Assembly: GCF_900626095.1 (NCBI RefSeq)
Contig: NZ_UYZZ01000011.1
Span: 1 to 64,000, forward strand
Length of the DNA stretch: 64,000 bases
Direction of reading: 5' to 3'
From: Clostridium rectalis
GTDB taxonomy: Bacteria > Bacillota > Clostridia > Clostridiales > Clostridiaceae
Shown: piece by piece, positions 25,463-35,752 of the stretch
How the letters are laid out: each line of letters starts with the position of its first letter
How positions within the stretch are numbered: position 1 is the stretch's first letter
Program-made: the position numbers and the translations under genes
The notes under the pieces: model-generated
Seen by the model: the letters and a program-made list of their open reading frames with translations, nothing else
Told to the model about the DNA's origin: nothing
Databases searched by the model: none

Positions 25463-26108
25463 AATCCTTCCTCCTTGTTATTACTGCTATTCCATCTCCC
25501 ATAGGAATTACAGAAGTTATAAATTCTTGTTGGGATACCAAATCTAGAAATTCTCTCATACGTTTTACTATAGTTATTTTTCTCCTTTTAACAAGTTCGT
25601 CACTTGCAACCATACCTCTAAACAAAACATTATCCGCAATGATTACACCATTTTTATTCAATAGTCTTAAACAATTAGGGAGGAAATGATTATAGTGCCC
25701 TTTTCCGGCATCCATAAATATTAAATCATATTTTTCCTCTAGGTCTTCTAATACTTCCAAACAATCCCCTTCAATTACTTTTATCTTATGAGAAAACCCA
25801 AATTTTTTTATATTTCCTTTTGCTATAGAAACCATATGATTATCTCTTTCAATTGTTACTATTTCACATTTATTATTTGAAGCTATCTCCATTAATATAG
25901 CAGAGTAACCTATGGCAGTGCCAAGTTCAAGTATTTTTGATGGTTTTTTTAAATTTATCATTAATTCTAAAAATTTAGCTACTTCTTTGTGTATTATAGG
26001 AACTTTATTTTCCTTGGCATATTTTTCAATTTCATCTATAATGGGACGTTCATCCTTTATTAATCCTCTTATGTATTTCTCTATATAATCATAAGTAATT
26101 GCGCTCAT
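25455..26108 (-). CDS. trmR: tRNA 5-hydroxyuridine O-methyltransferase TrmR-like
   Basis: A 217-residue class I SAM-dependent O-methyltransferase (COMT-like fold). SAM-binding motif I is ILELGTAIGYSA, with VTIERD and the metal/substrate region IFMDAGKGHYNHF and IIADNVLFRG following. In Bacillus the orthologue YrrM (TrmR) converts 5-hydroxyuridine to 5-methoxyuridine at the tRNA wobble position. The position between mltG and the U32 gene is the same as yrrL-yrrM-yrrN. It overlaps the U32 gene by eight bases. Without the neighbourhood it would be called a generic O-methyltransferase. Confidence 0.87.
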   Translation of the reverse strand: MSAITYDYIEKYIRGLIKDERPIIDEIEKYAKENKVPIIHKEVAKFLELMINLKKPSKILELGTAIGYSAILMEIASNNKCEIVTIERDNHMVSIAKGNIKKFGFSHKIKVIEGDCLEVLEDLEEKYDLIFMDAGKGHYNHFLPNCLRLLNKNGVIIADNVLFRGMVASDELVKRRKITIVKRMREFLDLVSQQEFITSVIPMGDGIAVITRRKDYE

Positions 26109-26132
26109 TACATCCTCCTAAATATACATAAA

Positions 26133-27149
26133 CTAATTTTCTTGAGTAGCTGCTTTTACTTTTAAAAACTCGTTATAATTATCAGTAAAAAAATGTGTTC
26201 CATCATTATAGGATACAAAAAATAGGTAACTAGTTTTATCTGGTTTCAACGCAGCCACAATAGAAGGCATACCAGGACTACATATAGGACCCGGTGGTAA
26301 CCCTTTTGCTAAATAAGTATTGTAAGGAGATTTAACCTTTAAATCATTATAGTATAACTTGTCTTTGTGTTTCCCTAAGGCATATAGCACTGTAGCACAA
26401 GACTCTAATTTCATTTCATTTTGTATTCTATTATAAAAAACCGAAGCAACTTTTCCTCTTTCATTATCATTTTCTGCTTCCTTCTCTATAATAGAAGCTA
26501 TAGTAATTATATTATCAATATTATCCTTCTCAATATTATACTTAGATGATATTTCATTAATAGCCTTGTTAAATCTATCAACCATAGTATCGATAATATA
26601 GCTACCCTTTGAACCTTTTAGAAATTCATAGGTATCAGGATACAAATACCCTTCTAATTCATATTTTTTATTACTAGTATTTTTTTTATTATAGGGTAAA
26701 TTATCATACACACTTAAACTATATAAAAAGTCTTTTTTACTAATAACGCCTTTTTCTTGTAATAATGTAGCTATATTATCTACATTATACCCCTCTGGTA
26801 CAGTAATCTTTACTAAGTTTTTATTATGTTCCCCTGTATTTAAGCTTTTTACTAACTGTTGCAAATCAACTTCTGAGCTAAACTCATAACTACCCTTTTT
26901 TATATTAGTATCTAAGTTTTTATTTTTTATATAAAACTTAATAAAAAATAAATTATTTATTTTTTTATCCTTATGTAAAGAATCCAAAACTTTATATAAA
27001 CTATCGCCATCTTTTACTGTAACTTCTATTTTTAAATTTTTCTGTTTAAACGGATGATTTACAACGTTATTAAAGTATAGATATGCTAAACTGCTTACAC
27101 ATACTAAAGTTATTATAATAAACATAAGCATTTTAACTCTTTTTTTCAT
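26133..27149 (-). CDS. mltG: endolytic peptidoglycan transglycosylase MltG
   Basis: A 338-residue membrane-anchored protein: one transmembrane segment (about 8-26), a LysM-like domain (about 45-110), then the YceG domain with the catalytic Glu in IITIASIIEKEAEND and the conserved LPPGPICSPG and YLFFVSYNDGTHFFTDNYNEF. MltG cuts nascent glycan strands and may set their length. It equals yrrL of Bacillus by order and is first of mltG-trmR-trhP-udk. The start has GGAGGGG. Confidence 0.94.
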   Translation of the reverse strand: MKKRVKMLMFIIITLVCVSSLAYLYFNNVVNHPFKQKNLKIEVTVKDGDSLYKVLDSLHKDKKINNLFFIKFYIKNKNLDTNIKKGSYEFSSEVDLQQLVKSLNTGEHNKNLVKITVPEGYNVDNIATLLQEKGVISKKDFLYSLSVYDNLPYNKKNTSNKKYELEGYLYPDTYEFLKGSKGSYIIDTMVDRFNKAINEISSKYNIEKDNIDNIITIASIIEKEAENDNERGKVASVFYNRIQNEMKLESCATVLYALGKHKDKLYYNDLKVKSPYNTYLAKGLPPGPICSPGMPSIVAALKPDKTSYLFFVSYNDGTHFFTDNYNEFLKVKAATQEN

Positions 27150-27200
27150 AGCCCCTCCACTTTGAACCTAATTTATAATCCAAATTAATACTATAAGATT

Positions 27201-27242
27201 ATTCCTAATACCATTACTCTTTTATAGTGATGGTATTAGGAA
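27201..27242 (-). terminator. long hairpin between typA and mltG
   Basis: An 18-bp stem with one G-U pair (27201-27218 with 27225-27242) and a six-base loop, 29 bases beyond the typA stop. It has no U-run behind it, so it may be a weak or factor-dependent terminator or an mRNA end-protecting structure. Confidence 0.5.
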
Positions 27243-27270
27243 TATTATGCATATACTAAAAGTCCAAAAT

Positions 27271-29097
27271 TTATTTTCTTCTAGAAGCTTTCTTTCTTGT
27301 TTCGGTATTTAATATTCTTTTTCTCATTCTTATATTTTTAGGTGTAACTTCTACTAATTCATCTGATGCTATAAATTCCAAACACTGCTCTAATGACATT
27401 ACTGTTATAGGTGTTAATTTTAATGCATCATCAGAACCTGATGATCTTGTATTAGACAAATGCTTTTTCTTACATACATTTACATCTATATCATCTGCTC
27501 TTGAACATTCTCCTGCAACCATTCCCTCGTAAACCTCTGTACCAGGTCCTATAAACAGAATACCTCTTTCCTGAGCATTAAATAGTCCATAGGTTATTGC
27601 TGTTCCTGTTTCAAATACTACAAGTGAACCTCTACTTCTTTCAGGTATTTCTCCTTTAAATGCTTCATATCCTTCAAAAATGTGATTCATTATTCCATTT
27701 CCTTTTGTATCCGTCATAAATTCATTTCTGAATCCTATAAGTCCTCTTGCAGGGATTCTAAATTCAAGTCTTGTATAACCATTAACTGCTGAAGTCATAT
27801 TTACCATTTCAGCCTTTCTTGGTCCTAACTTCTCCATTACAACTCCCATAAACTCTTCTGGAACATCTATAGTCAAATACTCAATTGGTTCTAATTTTTT
27901 ACCATCTTCAGTCTCTCTAAAAATTACACTAGGTTTTGAAACTTGAAATTCATATCCTTCTCTTCTCATAGTTTCTATAAGTACTGATAAATGAAGTTCT
28001 CCTCTTCCACTAACTTTAAAACAGTCAGCTGAATCTGTTTCTTCTACTTTTAAACTTACATTTGTTTCAATCTCTTTCATGAGTCTGTCTCTTAAATGTC
28101 TTGAAGTAACAAATTCTCCTTCTTTTCCAGCAAAAGGTGAATCATTTACCATAAAGTACATACTTAATGTTGGTTCATCTATTTCTACAAAAGGAAGTGC
28201 TTCTGGATTACTTGAATCTGCTATAGTTTCTCCTATATTAATATCTGAAATACCTGCAACAGCAATTACATCTCCAAGTTTAGCTTCCTCTGTTTCTTCT
28301 CTTTTAAGACCATTAAAAACATAAAGACTACTTATTTTAACATTCTCAACCTTACCATCTTTTCTTATAATAGATAACTGTTGATTTTTCTTTACAGAGC
28401 CTCTTTCTATTTTACCTATACCGATTCTTCCTACATACTCACTTGAATCTATAGTAGTAACAAGCATCTGGAAAGGCTTATCAATGTATCCTTCAGGAGC
28501 CTTAACATTTTTAATTATCGTATCAAATAATGGATCCATATTGTTACTTTCTTCGTCCATTTCTTTTTTTGCCATACCAGCCTTAGCAGAACAATATACC
28601 ACTGGGAAATCTAACTGTTCATCAGATGCTCCAAGTTCAATAAATAAATCAAATACTTCATCTAATACTTCAGCAGCTCTTTGATCTGGTTTATCTATTT
28701 TATTTATAACAACTATTGGTTTTAAATTTAATTCTAACGCCTTTTTTAGTACAAATTTTGTTTGTGGCATTGGTCCTTCATAAGAGTCAACTAAAAGTAA
28801 AACACTATCTACCATTTTTAATACACGTTCTACTTCCCCACCAAAATCAGCATGTCCTGGAGTATCTACAATATTAATTTTAACGCCATTATGCATTACT
28901 GATGTGGTTTTAGAGAGTATTGTTATTCCTCTTTCTCTTTCAAGAGCATTTGAATCCATAACCCTTTCTTGCACCTTTTCATTTTCTCTAAATACATGAC
29001 TTTGTTTTAGCATGGCATCTACTAATGTAGTCTTACCATGATCAACGTGAGCTATTATAGCTATATTTCTTATATCATTTCTTGTAAATAAATTCAT
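27271..29097 (-). CDS. typA: ribosome-associated GTPase TypA/BipA
   Basis: About 608 residues. A translational GTPase: G1 AHVDHGKTT, the RGITI switch, [12 protein letters not shown] (G3), NKIDKP (G4), then beta-barrel and EF-G-like domains and the BipA-specific C-terminus. It assists 50S assembly and growth under stress. I set the start at the ATG after GGGGGA giving [12 protein letters not shown] longer frame would begin inside the terminator at 29129-29158 and has no ribosome site. It lies alone between a decayed YlbF-like gene and mltG. Confidence 0.95.
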   Translation of the reverse strand: MNLFTRNDIRNIAIIAHVDHGKTTLVDAMLKQSHVFRENEKVQERVMDSNALERERGITILSKTTSVMHNGVKINIVDTPGHADFGGEVERVLKMVDSVLLLVDSYEGPMPQTKFVLKKALELNLKPIVVINKIDKPDQRAAEVLDEVFDLFIELGASDEQLDFPVVYCSAKAGMAKKEMDEESNNMDPLFDTIIKNVKAPEGYIDKPFQMLVTTIDSSEYVGRIGIGKIERGSVKKNQQLSIIRKDGKVENVKISSLYVFNGLKREETEEAKLGDVIAVAGISDINIGETIADSSNPEALPFVEIDEPTLSMYFMVNDSPFAGKEGEFVTSRHLRDRLMKEIETNVSLKVEETDSADCFKVSGRGELHLSVLIETMRREGYEFQVSKPSVIFRETEDGKKLEPIEYLTIDVPEEFMGVVMEKLGPRKAEMVNMTSAVNGYTRLEFRIPARGLIGFRNEFMTDTKGNGIMNHIFEGYEAFKGEIPERSRGSLVVFETGTAITYGLFNAQERGILFIGPGTEVYEGMVAGECSRADDIDVNVCKKKHLSNTRSSGSDDALKLTPITVMSLEQCLEFIASDELVEVTPKNIRMRKRILNTETRKKASRRK

Positions 29098-29128
29098 ATT
29101 TATTTCCCCCATTTGTGAATTTTCTCTC

Positions 29129-29158
29129 AAAAAAATTGGATACTTCAAGTATCCAATT
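29129..29158 (-). terminator. terminator upstream of typA
   Basis: A perfect 12-bp stem (29134-29145 with 29147-29158) and minus-strand U-run (29129-29135). It ends the transcript of the YlbF-like pseudogene and isolates typA. Confidence 0.85.
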
Positions 29159-29212
29159 AAGTCATTACATCCATTCTAATATTATGCTCGTAAAAAGTCA
29201 ACTTATGTAAAA

Positions 29213-29557
29213 TTATTTTCCTATTTTGAAAGTTAAATCAATATCTATAGCTTCATTCAATATTTCCATAATATCTTCCGATATTACAGCAAATTTAGCT
29301 TCTGCTTGAAGATACGAGGTTATCTCATCATTCATAGATATAATCCCACCTAAGTTACTCAATTTACATTCCGTTTCTTTTGATAACTTACCTTTTTGTA
29401 CTTGTTCAGAACATGCTTCATACTGCAATTTTCTGAAATCATTTAAGATTTTTTTATTTTTCATCATTATTTATTTTTTTGCATTTTCTTAATTTTATTA
29501 CCTTTGATACTTTCCTAGTTCTCTACCTAATTTATGGATTATATCATATGCACTCAT
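29213..29557 (-). pseudogene. YlbF/YmcA-family gene, disrupted
   Basis: The minus strand encodes MSAYDIIHKLGRELGKYQR (29557-29498) with an AGAGGG site, then stops. Eighty-four codons in the same frame (29213-29467) give DFRKLQYEACSEQVQKGKL and SYLQAEAKFAVISEDIMEIL. The two pieces resemble the start and the remaining two-thirds of YlbF/YmcA-family proteins (about 115 residues), which control biofilm, competence and sporulation through RNase Y in Bacillus. The 30 bases between are open only in another frame (NKIKKMQKNK), so two opposite frameshifts would restore one protein. The second ATG has no ribosome site. Alternatively the downstream part is an independent small protein. Confidence 0.6.
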
Positions 29558-29617
29558 GACAATCCCTCTGATTTTACTTTTAGGTAGGAAATTTTTGGAA
29601 TAATTTTCTACCTAAAA

Positions 29618-31285
29618 TTATATTTCCATTATAATCGGAAGTATCATAGGTTTTCTTTTCGTTCTTTCATATAAAAATGTTCTCAAAGCATCTTTTATAT
29701 TTGATTTAATAGTAGCCCACTCTGTTATATGTTTTTCTTCGCATTCTTTTAATGCTTCTCTTACAATATTACGAGCTTCTTCCATCAAATCTTCTGATTC
29801 TCTTACATACACAAAACCTCTAGATATTATATCTGGTCCTGCAATTACTACTCCTGATTCTTTTTCTATTGTAACAACAACAGTTAATATTCCATCCTGC
29901 GATAGATGTTTTCTATCCCTTAATACTATATTTCCTACATCTCCTACACCAAGTCCATCTACAAACACTTGCCCTGAAGTAACTACTCCAGCTTTTCTAA
30001 TAAAGTCTCTATTTACCTCAATTATATCTCCATTATCTGCTACAATAACATTTCTTTGACGCAATCCTAGTTTTACTGCAAGCTCTGCATGTTGTTTTAA
30101 ATGTCTATATTCACCATGAACGGGTATAAAAAATCTTGGTTTTACTAATGTATGAATTAACTTTAACTCCTCTTGACAAGCATGTCCGGAAACATGTACA
30201 TCTGCCAAAGCTTCATATATAACCTCTGCACCTTTCTTGAATAATTGATTTATAACTCTTGAAACCAATTTCTCATTTCCAGGAATAGGTGTTGCAGAAA
30301 TTATAACCATGTCCCCTGGTAAAATATTAACTTTTTTATGTTCTGAAGCTGCCATTCTTGAAAGCGCTGACATTGGTTCTCCTTGACTACCCGTTGTTAT
30401 AATAACAACTTTTTCCTCTGGATATTTTCCTATTAAATCGATGTCTATAAACATTTCATTTGAAGCATCAATATACCCAAGTTCCTTTGCCACCTCAACT
30501 ATATTTTCCATGCTTCTTCCAGAAAAGGCAACTTTTCTATTATATTTTTCTGCTGCGGAAATGATTTGTTGTATTCTGTGTATATGTGACGCAAACGTAG
30601 CTACAATTATTCTTCCTTTTGCTGTAGCAAATATATCCTCAAATGCTTCTCCCACAGTACTTTCTGACATAGTATAACCTGGTCTTTCCACGTTAGTACT
30701 ATCTGCCATCATTAATACTACTCCTTTTCTACCTAACTCAGCAAATCTAGCTAAATCCGCTACATATCCGTCTATAGGTGTATAGTCAATTTTAAAGTCA
30801 CCAGTGTGCAGTACTACTCCTAAAGGAGTGTGTATTGCTATAGCTACTGAATCTGCGATACTATGATTAGTCCTTATAAACTCTACAGATACATTTTCTA
30901 ACTTTATCATATCTCTAGGTTTTATATAGACTAAATTTACAGAACTCAAAAGATTATGTTCTTTTAATTTTGTTTCCAAGATACCTAATGTAAGTTTTGT
31001 ACCATATACAGGGACATTCAATTCCTTTAATATATATGGAAGCGCTCCTATATGATCTTCATGACCATGGGTTAAAAATATACCCTTAACTCTTTCTCTA
31101 TTTTTTATTAAATAGCTTATATCTGGTATTACTACATCTATCCCCAGCATCTCTTCGTCTGGAAATTTCAGCCCGCAATCAATAACTATTATATCATTTT
31201 TAAATTCTATAACTGTTAAATTTTTTCCAATCTCATTTAATCCACCTAATGAAATAACTTTGATTTTATCCCTTTCCTTACGCAT
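29618..31285 (-). CDS. rnjA: ribonuclease J
   Basis: A 555-residue metallo-beta-lactamase/beta-CASP nuclease with 5'-3' exo- and endoribonuclease activity for mRNA decay and rRNA maturation. The zinc site is in FLTHGHEDHIGALPY; further metal ligands are in HTGDFKID and PVHGEYRH. The beta-CASP motif region includes ATFASHIHRIQQII and TGSQGEPMSALSRMA. Length is that of RNase J1/J2. Which paralogue it is cannot be told, as some clostridia have only one. The start has GGAGGGG. It is 46 bases after fur. Confidence 0.94.
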   Translation of the reverse strand: MRKERDKIKVISLGGLNEIGKNLTVIEFKNDIIVIDCGLKFPDEEMLGIDVVIPDISYLIKNRERVKGIFLTHGHEDHIGALPYILKELNVPVYGTKLTLGILETKLKEHNLLSSVNLVYIKPRDMIKLENVSVEFIRTNHSIADSVAIAIHTPLGVVLHTGDFKIDYTPIDGYVADLARFAELGRKGVVLMMADSTNVERPGYTMSESTVGEAFEDIFATAKGRIIVATFASHIHRIQQIISAAEKYNRKVAFSGRSMENIVEVAKELGYIDASNEMFIDIDLIGKYPEEKVVIITTGSQGEPMSALSRMAASEHKKVNILPGDMVIISATPIPGNEKLVSRVINQLFKKGAEVIYEALADVHVSGHACQEELKLIHTLVKPRFFIPVHGEYRHLKQHAELAVKLGLRQRNVIVADNGDIIEVNRDFIRKAGVVTSGQVFVDGLGVGDVGNIVLRDRKHLSQDGILTVVVTIEKESGVVIAGPDIISRGFVYVRESEDLMEEARNIVREALKECEEKHITEWATIKSNIKDALRTFLYERTKRKPMILPIIMEI

Positions 31286-31331
31286 TTTCTCCCCTCCTTT
31301 TTATTTTTTATATTAGGTATCTTTATTTTAA

Positions 31332-31784
31332 TTAATTCTTAGAACATTCACTACATATACCATAAAATTTTACACTGTGATCTTTAATTTTGAAATCATA
31401 TTTAGATTCTATATTATGCTCCAACACCTCTAAAAGGTCGCCTTCTACTTCAAGTACTTTCCCACAATTAGTACATATAAGATGATGATGCTGATGATTT
31501 TCATCCTCATGAACAAGTTCATATCTACTACATCCATCATTTAAATCTAACCTTGTAACAATCCCCATCTCTTCTAAGAGCAAAACTGTCCTATATACTG
31601 TAGCTAATCCTATTTCTGGGCATTCCTCTTTAACAAGATTATATAGTTCCTCTGTGGTTAAATGACTTCCTTCGTTTTTGATAATTATATCTACAATAGC
31701 TCTTCTTTGAGGTGTTAGCTTATAACCCTTTTCTTTTAATGTGTTTTTTAGTCTTTCTACTTCCTCATATGAAACCTTAGCCAT
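31332..31784 (-). CDS. fur: Fur-family metal-dependent repressor
   Basis: 150 residues. A winged-helix domain (LTPQRRAIVDII, TTEELYNLVKEECPEIGLATVYRTV) and a C-terminal metal/dimer domain with HQHHHLICTNCGKV and the second Cys pair GICSEC, the structural zinc site. It should repress genes when bound to Fe(II). Fur, Zur and PerR are alike at this level. The iron-box-like sequence upstream and the acidic EDENHQHHH favour Fur. It has a GAGGGA ribosome site. Confidence 0.88.
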   Translation of the reverse strand: MAKVSYEEVERLKNTLKEKGYKLTPQRRAIVDIIIKNEGSHLTTEELYNLVKEECPEIGLATVYRTVLLLEEMGIVTRLDLNDGCSRYELVHEDENHQHHHLICTNCGKVLEVEGDLLEVLEHNIESKYDFKIKDHSVKFYGICSECSKN

Positions 31785-31863
31785 ATTAGTCCCTCATTTC
31801 ATATTTATTTCTCTATAGAAATCTTACACTTAATTATAACTACAATAATTAATTATTGTCAAT

Positions 31864-31878
31864 TGATAATCATTATAT
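31864..31878. promoter_or_regulatory. Fur-box-like site upstream of fur
   Basis: TGATAATCATTATAT agrees with the 7-1-7 Fur core TGATAATNATTATCA at 12 of 14 defined positions. It is about 80 bases upstream of the fur start, suggesting autoregulation. Confidence 0.55.
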
Positions 31879-31903
31879 GAAACAAACTTTATTTTTAAAT
31901 AAT

Positions 31904-31932
31904 AAAAGCTATGTAGTGAAAACATAGCTTTT
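31904..31932 (-). terminator. terminator after yrzB
   Basis: An 11-bp perfect stem (31904-31914 with 31922-31932), seven-base loop and T-rich flanks, just past the DUF1292 stop. Confidence 0.75.
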
Positions 31933-31941
31933 ATTAATTCA

Positions 31942-32211
31942 TTAATTTAGCTCACTATCCTCTTCTGCAAATAAACTTTCGTATGCTTCTGCAACAATAG
32001 CAAATTCATCATCATCATCTACTGTAACAAGAATATCTTTCCCACTTTCATTACTAATAATCTTTAAAGCTATAGCTTCATCTGTCTCCTCATCCTTTGG
32101 TACCACAATTACATACTCTTTATCCTGTATATCCAATTTAGTAACAACATCAAATTCTATATTTTCTCCATTTTCATCCGTCAATGTAATTGATTCTACA
32201 GTATTATCCAT
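31942..32211 (-). CDS. yrzB: DUF1292 protein (YrzB family)
   Basis: An 89-residue, very acidic protein of the DUF1292 family. It contains ITLTDENGENIEFDVV, DKEYVIVVPKDEETDEAIALKI and an acidic end. The function is unknown. It is recognised by its conserved place in the alaS-ireB-ruvX-yrzB cluster of Firmicutes. The start has GGAGGAT, and it follows ruvX by about 21 bases. Confidence 0.88.
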   Translation of the reverse strand: MDNTVESITLTDENGENIEFDVVTKLDIQDKEYVIVVPKDEETDEAIALKIISNESGKDILVTVDDDDEFAIVAEAYESLFAEEDSELN

Positions 32212-32232
32212 GTATTATCCTCCCTTATATTT

Positions 32233-32643
32233 TTAATAAATACTATCCAAATAGCCCTGCAGTATATATACAGCAGCAATTTTATCTACTATTTTTTTTC
32301 TCTTAGAACGTGACAAATCTGCTTCTAACATAGCTTTATGTGCCGCCACAGTAGTAAGTCTCTCATCCCAAAAGATTATTTCCTTATCTATCTTATTATG
32401 TAAAACATCACAAAAATCTCTTACTTTTTCGCTTTGTGGCCCTAAAGTACCATTCATGTTTTTAGGTAATCCTGATACTATCTTTTCTACTCCATATTGA
32501 GCACATATCTTTTTCAATTCATCTATATCATTATCTATCCCTTTTCTTCTTATTGTTGTTATACCTTGGGCAGTTAATCCTAATGGGTCACTTACAGCTA
32601 CCCCTATAGTTCTATCTCCCACATCTAGTCCTAATATTCTCAT
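32233..32643 (-). CDS. ruvX: RuvX/YqgF Holliday-junction-resolvase-like nuclease
   Basis: About 136 residues with an RNase H-like fold. [20 protein letters not shown] carries the first catalytic Asp, DERLTT the Glu/Arg pair, and [13 protein letters not shown] the last Asp. The family processes the 5' end of pre-16S rRNA in some bacteria and is also called a putative Holliday junction resolvase. I take the ATG preceded by AAAGGAGAT. The eight codons before it are the leader containing that site. It corresponds to Bacillus yrrK. Confidence 0.92.
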   Translation of the reverse strand: MRILGLDVGDRTIGVAVSDPLGLTAQGITTIRRKGIDNDIDELKKICAQYGVEKIVSGLPKNMNGTLGPQSEKVRDFCDVLHNKIDKEIIFWDERLTTVAAHKAMLEADLSRSKRKKIVDKIAAVYILQGYLDSIY

Positions 32644-32671
32644 GACAATCTCCTTTATTATGCTCAATTTT

Positions 32672-32700
32672 AAAAATAAAAATGCCCTTAAAGGGCACTT
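32672..32700 (-). terminator. hairpin between ireB and ruvX
   Basis: A GCCC/GGGC stem (32684-32687 with 32693-32696, with flanking pairs) followed on the minus strand by a T-rich tract. It stands inside an otherwise conserved gene cluster, so it is perhaps a partial terminator that lowers downstream expression. Confidence 0.6.
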
Positions 32701-32952
32701 TTATTTTATCCCTAAATAAATTTTTAAAACTTCCTCTAGTATCTCATCTCTTTCTAATTTTCTAACAAGCGCTCTAGCACCATTATAATTAGTTATATAT
32801 GTAGGATCTCCTGAAATTAAATATCCTACCATTTGGTTTACTGGATTATATCCCTTTTCTTTTAAGGCATCATAAACCTGGGTTAAGATTTCCTTTGTTA
32901 GATCTTTTTTATTCTGCACTAGATCAAACTGTATAGTATTATCGTTCCCCAT
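32701..32952 (-). CDS. ireB: IreB family regulatory phosphoprotein (YrzL, DUF965)
   Basis: An 83-residue protein of normal length. [44 protein letters not shown] and [19 protein letters not shown] are family hallmarks. In Enterococcus IreB is a target of the IreK Ser/Thr kinase and affects cephalosporin resistance. The N-terminal Thr residues near position 5 would be the sites. It lies between alaS and ruvX as in Bacillus (yrzL). No kinase gene is close. Confidence 0.92.
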   Translation of the reverse strand: MGNDNTIQFDLVQNKKDLTKEILTQVYDALKEKGYNPVNQMVGYLISGDPTYITNYNGARALVRKLERDEILEEVLKIYLGIK

Positions 32953-33062
32953 TTTACCTTCACCCCACTCGCGTTAATATCATATGTTATTAAATTTATA
33001 TAAGTTAAATATATTGGTATTTCCTTTAAATATATTATAAAACATATTTTATGAATTGTACA

Positions 33063-35702
33063 CTACTTTACTAAAGTTACCATTATAGATTCCACTTTAG
33101 AAATTGCCTCCTCTAACTTTTCAGGTAATTTACCACCTGCTTGAGCCATGTCTGGTCTTCCACCACCACCGCCTCCAGCTATAGTTGCCACCTCTTTTAT
33201 TATTTTACCACAATGAACACCTTTTAATACAGCATCTTTTGATGCCATAGCAACAAATTGTACCTTTCCTTCATTATTGCTTCCTAAAACAACTAATCCT
33301 TCTGATATTTTATTCCTTATTTTATCAGCTAGTTCTCTTAATGAATTTCCATCTATATCATTTAATACTCCTGTTACTAACTTTACCCCATTTATTTCCT
33401 TAGCATTATTTAATAGGTCATCTTCACAACCGTTAGCAAGCTTAGATTTTAATTCGTTGATTTCTTTTTCTTTTATCTTCATTTCTACAATTTGTGAATT
33501 TACTTTGTTTATTATATCCTTTTCTCCACATTTTAAAACATCTGAAATGTTTTTTAATATGTTTTCCTTTGTTTCCATATAAGCTATAGCACCAAAGCCA
33601 GTAACAGCTTCTATTCGTCTTACCCCTGCTGCAACTCCCGATTCTGAAACAATTTTAAATAACCCAATTTCTCCAGAATTCTTAACATGTGTTCCACCAC
33701 AAAGCTCCTTACTAAATTCACCTACAGATACAACTCTTACTTCTTTTTCATATTTATCATCAAATAGTGCAGTAGCACCACCATTTTTTGCTTCTTCTAT
33801 GGACATTAATTCTGTTTTTGTATTATATACTTTCATTATTTCTGTATTAACTATTTTTTCTACTTTATATAATTCTTCTTCTGTTAATCCCTGAAAATGA
33901 TTAAAATCGAATCTCAGTTTTTCAGCATCCACAAAAGAACCTGCCTGTTGAATATGTTGACCTAAAACCCCTCTTAAGGCTGCATGTAATATATGTGTAG
34001 CAGTATGATTCTTACTTATATTATTTCTTCTAGTCTCATCAACCCTTAAAGTAACAAATTCTCCTTTTAATAATTTTCCCTCTGTTACTTTTACAAAATG
34101 AAGTATTTTACCTGCTATGTTCTTCTTACAATCAACTACCGTTGCCTTAACTTGTTCTGATATTATAACTCCAGTATCTCCTATTTGCCCTCCCATTTCT
34201 GCATAAAAAGGAGTTTTTTCAAAAATAATTACTCCTTCTTCTCCTTCATTTAAAGATTCCAAGATTTCTTTATTATTAGCTACTAAGGTTATTTTAGTAT
34301 TACATTCAATAGAATCATACCCAACAAACTCTGTTAAAATTTCGTTTGGTAATTTATTTAATATTGTATCTTCTGCTCCCATATAATTGGACTCGCCTCT
34401 TGCTGCCCTAGCTCTTTGTCTTTGATTTTCCATTTCATTATTAAATCCTTCTATATCTACATCCATAGATTTTTCTTCCAATATTTCCTGTGTTAATTCT
34501 ATTGGGAATCCGTAGGTATCGTATAGTTTAAAAGCTTTCTCTCCTGGTAGAATTTTTTTATCTTCTTTTTCCAACTTATTTATGTACTCATTTAGAATTT
34601 CAATTCCACCATCTATAGTTTCTGCAAATCTCTCCTCTTCCAATTTTATAACTTTCTTTATATATCCTTCTTTTTCTTTTAATTCTGGATAAGCATCACA
34701 TGAATTCTTAATAACAACATTACATATTTTGTATAAAAAATTATTTTTTATTCCTAAAATTCTACCATGTCTTGCCGCTCTTCTAAGCAATCTTCTAAGT
34801 ACATAACCCCTACCTTCATTTGATGGCAATATGCCGTCTGAAATCATAAATGTTACACTTCTTATATGATCTGTTATAACTCTTAAAGATATATCTATTA
34901 ATTCATTTTTACCATAAGATACATTTGCATATTCACCTACTGTATCTAAAATAGCTCTTATTGTATCAACCTCAAAAATACTATTTTTACCTTGCATAAT
35001 AGTAGCCATTCTTTCAAGTCCCATACCTGTATCAATATTAGGATTAGCAAGTTTATTATATTTACCAAACTCATCTTTATCAAATTGAGTAAACACTAAA
35101 TTCCAAAACTCAACTATCCTATCATTATCAGATTCTTTTAAAAATTCTTCTACTGTAGTTACTTTTCCTTCACCTCTATCAAAATGTATTTCTGAACATG
35201 GACCACAAGGACCTTGCCCTATTTCCCAAAAATTATCTTCTTTTCCCAATCTAAATATTCTCGTTGAATCTATATCTGTACTTTTAGTCCAAATTTCATA
35301 AGCTTCATCATCATCTAAATAAATAGTTACATATAATTTCTCTTTTGGAATTTGTAATACTGATGTAACAAATTCCCATGCCCATGGAATAACTTCCCCC
35401 TTAAAATAATCTCCAAAAGAAAAATTTCCCATCATTTCAAAGAAAGTACCATGCCTAGATGTTTTACCAACATTTTCTATATCCCCAGTTCTAATGCACT
35501 TTTGACAAGTAGTTACTCTGTTTCTCGGCGGTGTTTGAACACCAGTAAAATAAGGCTTTAAAGGAGCCATTCCTGCATTTATTAAAAGCAAACTTTTATC
35601 ATTTTTAGGTACTAATGAAAAGCTTGGTAATCTTAGATGCCCTTTACTTTCAAAAAATTTTAAATAAGCCTCTCTTACTTCGTTTAAACTCATATTTTTC
35701 AT
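33063..35702 (-). CDS. alaS: alanine--tRNA ligase
   Basis: About 879 residues. A class II synthetase with motif 1-3 in the N-terminal half ([21 protein letters not shown]), a tRNA-binding helical part, the editing domain with [12 protein letters not shown] and [13 protein letters not shown] zinc ligands, and a C-Ala domain with the [15 protein letters not shown] loop. The start is the ATG eight bases after GGAGG; the earlier ATG overlaps that site. It is governed by a T-box leader at 35753-35965. It heads the cluster alaS-ireB-ruvX-yrzB. Confidence 0.97.
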   Translation of the reverse strand: MKNMSLNEVREAYLKFFESKGHLRLPSFSLVPKNDKSLLLINAGMAPLKPYFTGVQTPPRNRVTTCQKCIRTGDIENVGKTSRHGTFFEMMGNFSFGDYFKGEVIPWAWEFVTSVLQIPKEKLYVTIYLDDDEAYEIWTKSTDIDSTRIFRLGKEDNFWEIGQGPCGPCSEIHFDRGEGKVTTVEEFLKESDNDRIVEFWNLVFTQFDKDEFGKYNKLANPNIDTGMGLERMATIMQGKNSIFEVDTIRAILDTVGEYANVSYGKNELIDISLRVITDHIRSVTFMISDGILPSNEGRGYVLRRLLRRAARHGRILGIKNNFLYKICNVVIKNSCDAYPELKEKEGYIKKVIKLEEERFAETIDGGIEILNEYINKLEKEDKKILPGEKAFKLYDTYGFPIELTQEILEEKSMDVDIEGFNNEMENQRQRARAARGESNYMGAEDTILNKLPNEILTEFVGYDSIECNTKITLVANNKEILESLNEGEEGVIIFEKTPFYAEMGGQIGDTGVIISEQVKATVVDCKKNIAGKILHFVKVTEGKLLKGEFVTLRVDETRRNNISKNHTATHILHAALRGVLGQHIQQAGSFVDAEKLRFDFNHFQGLTEEELYKVEKIVNTEIMKVYNTKTELMSIEEAKNGGATALFDDKYEKEVRVVSVGEFSKELCGGTHVKNSGEIGLFKIVSESGVAAGVRRIEAVTGFGAIAYMETKENILKNISDVLKCGEKDIINKVNSQIVEMKIKEKEINELKSKLANGCEDDLLNNAKEINGVKLVTGVLNDIDGNSLRELADKIRNKISEGLVVLGSNNEGKVQFVAMASKDAVLKGVHCGKIIKEVATIAGGGGGGRPDMAQAGGKLPEKLEEAISKVESIMVTLVK

Positions 35703-35752
35703 AATAATTTCCTCCATTATATATTAATTATTTTCTATTAGTTTTTAACAAC

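Noticed and set aside
25158-25547. A 129-codon plus-strand frame
   Set aside because: It is antisense to the U32 gene and the end of trmR; a shadow frame.
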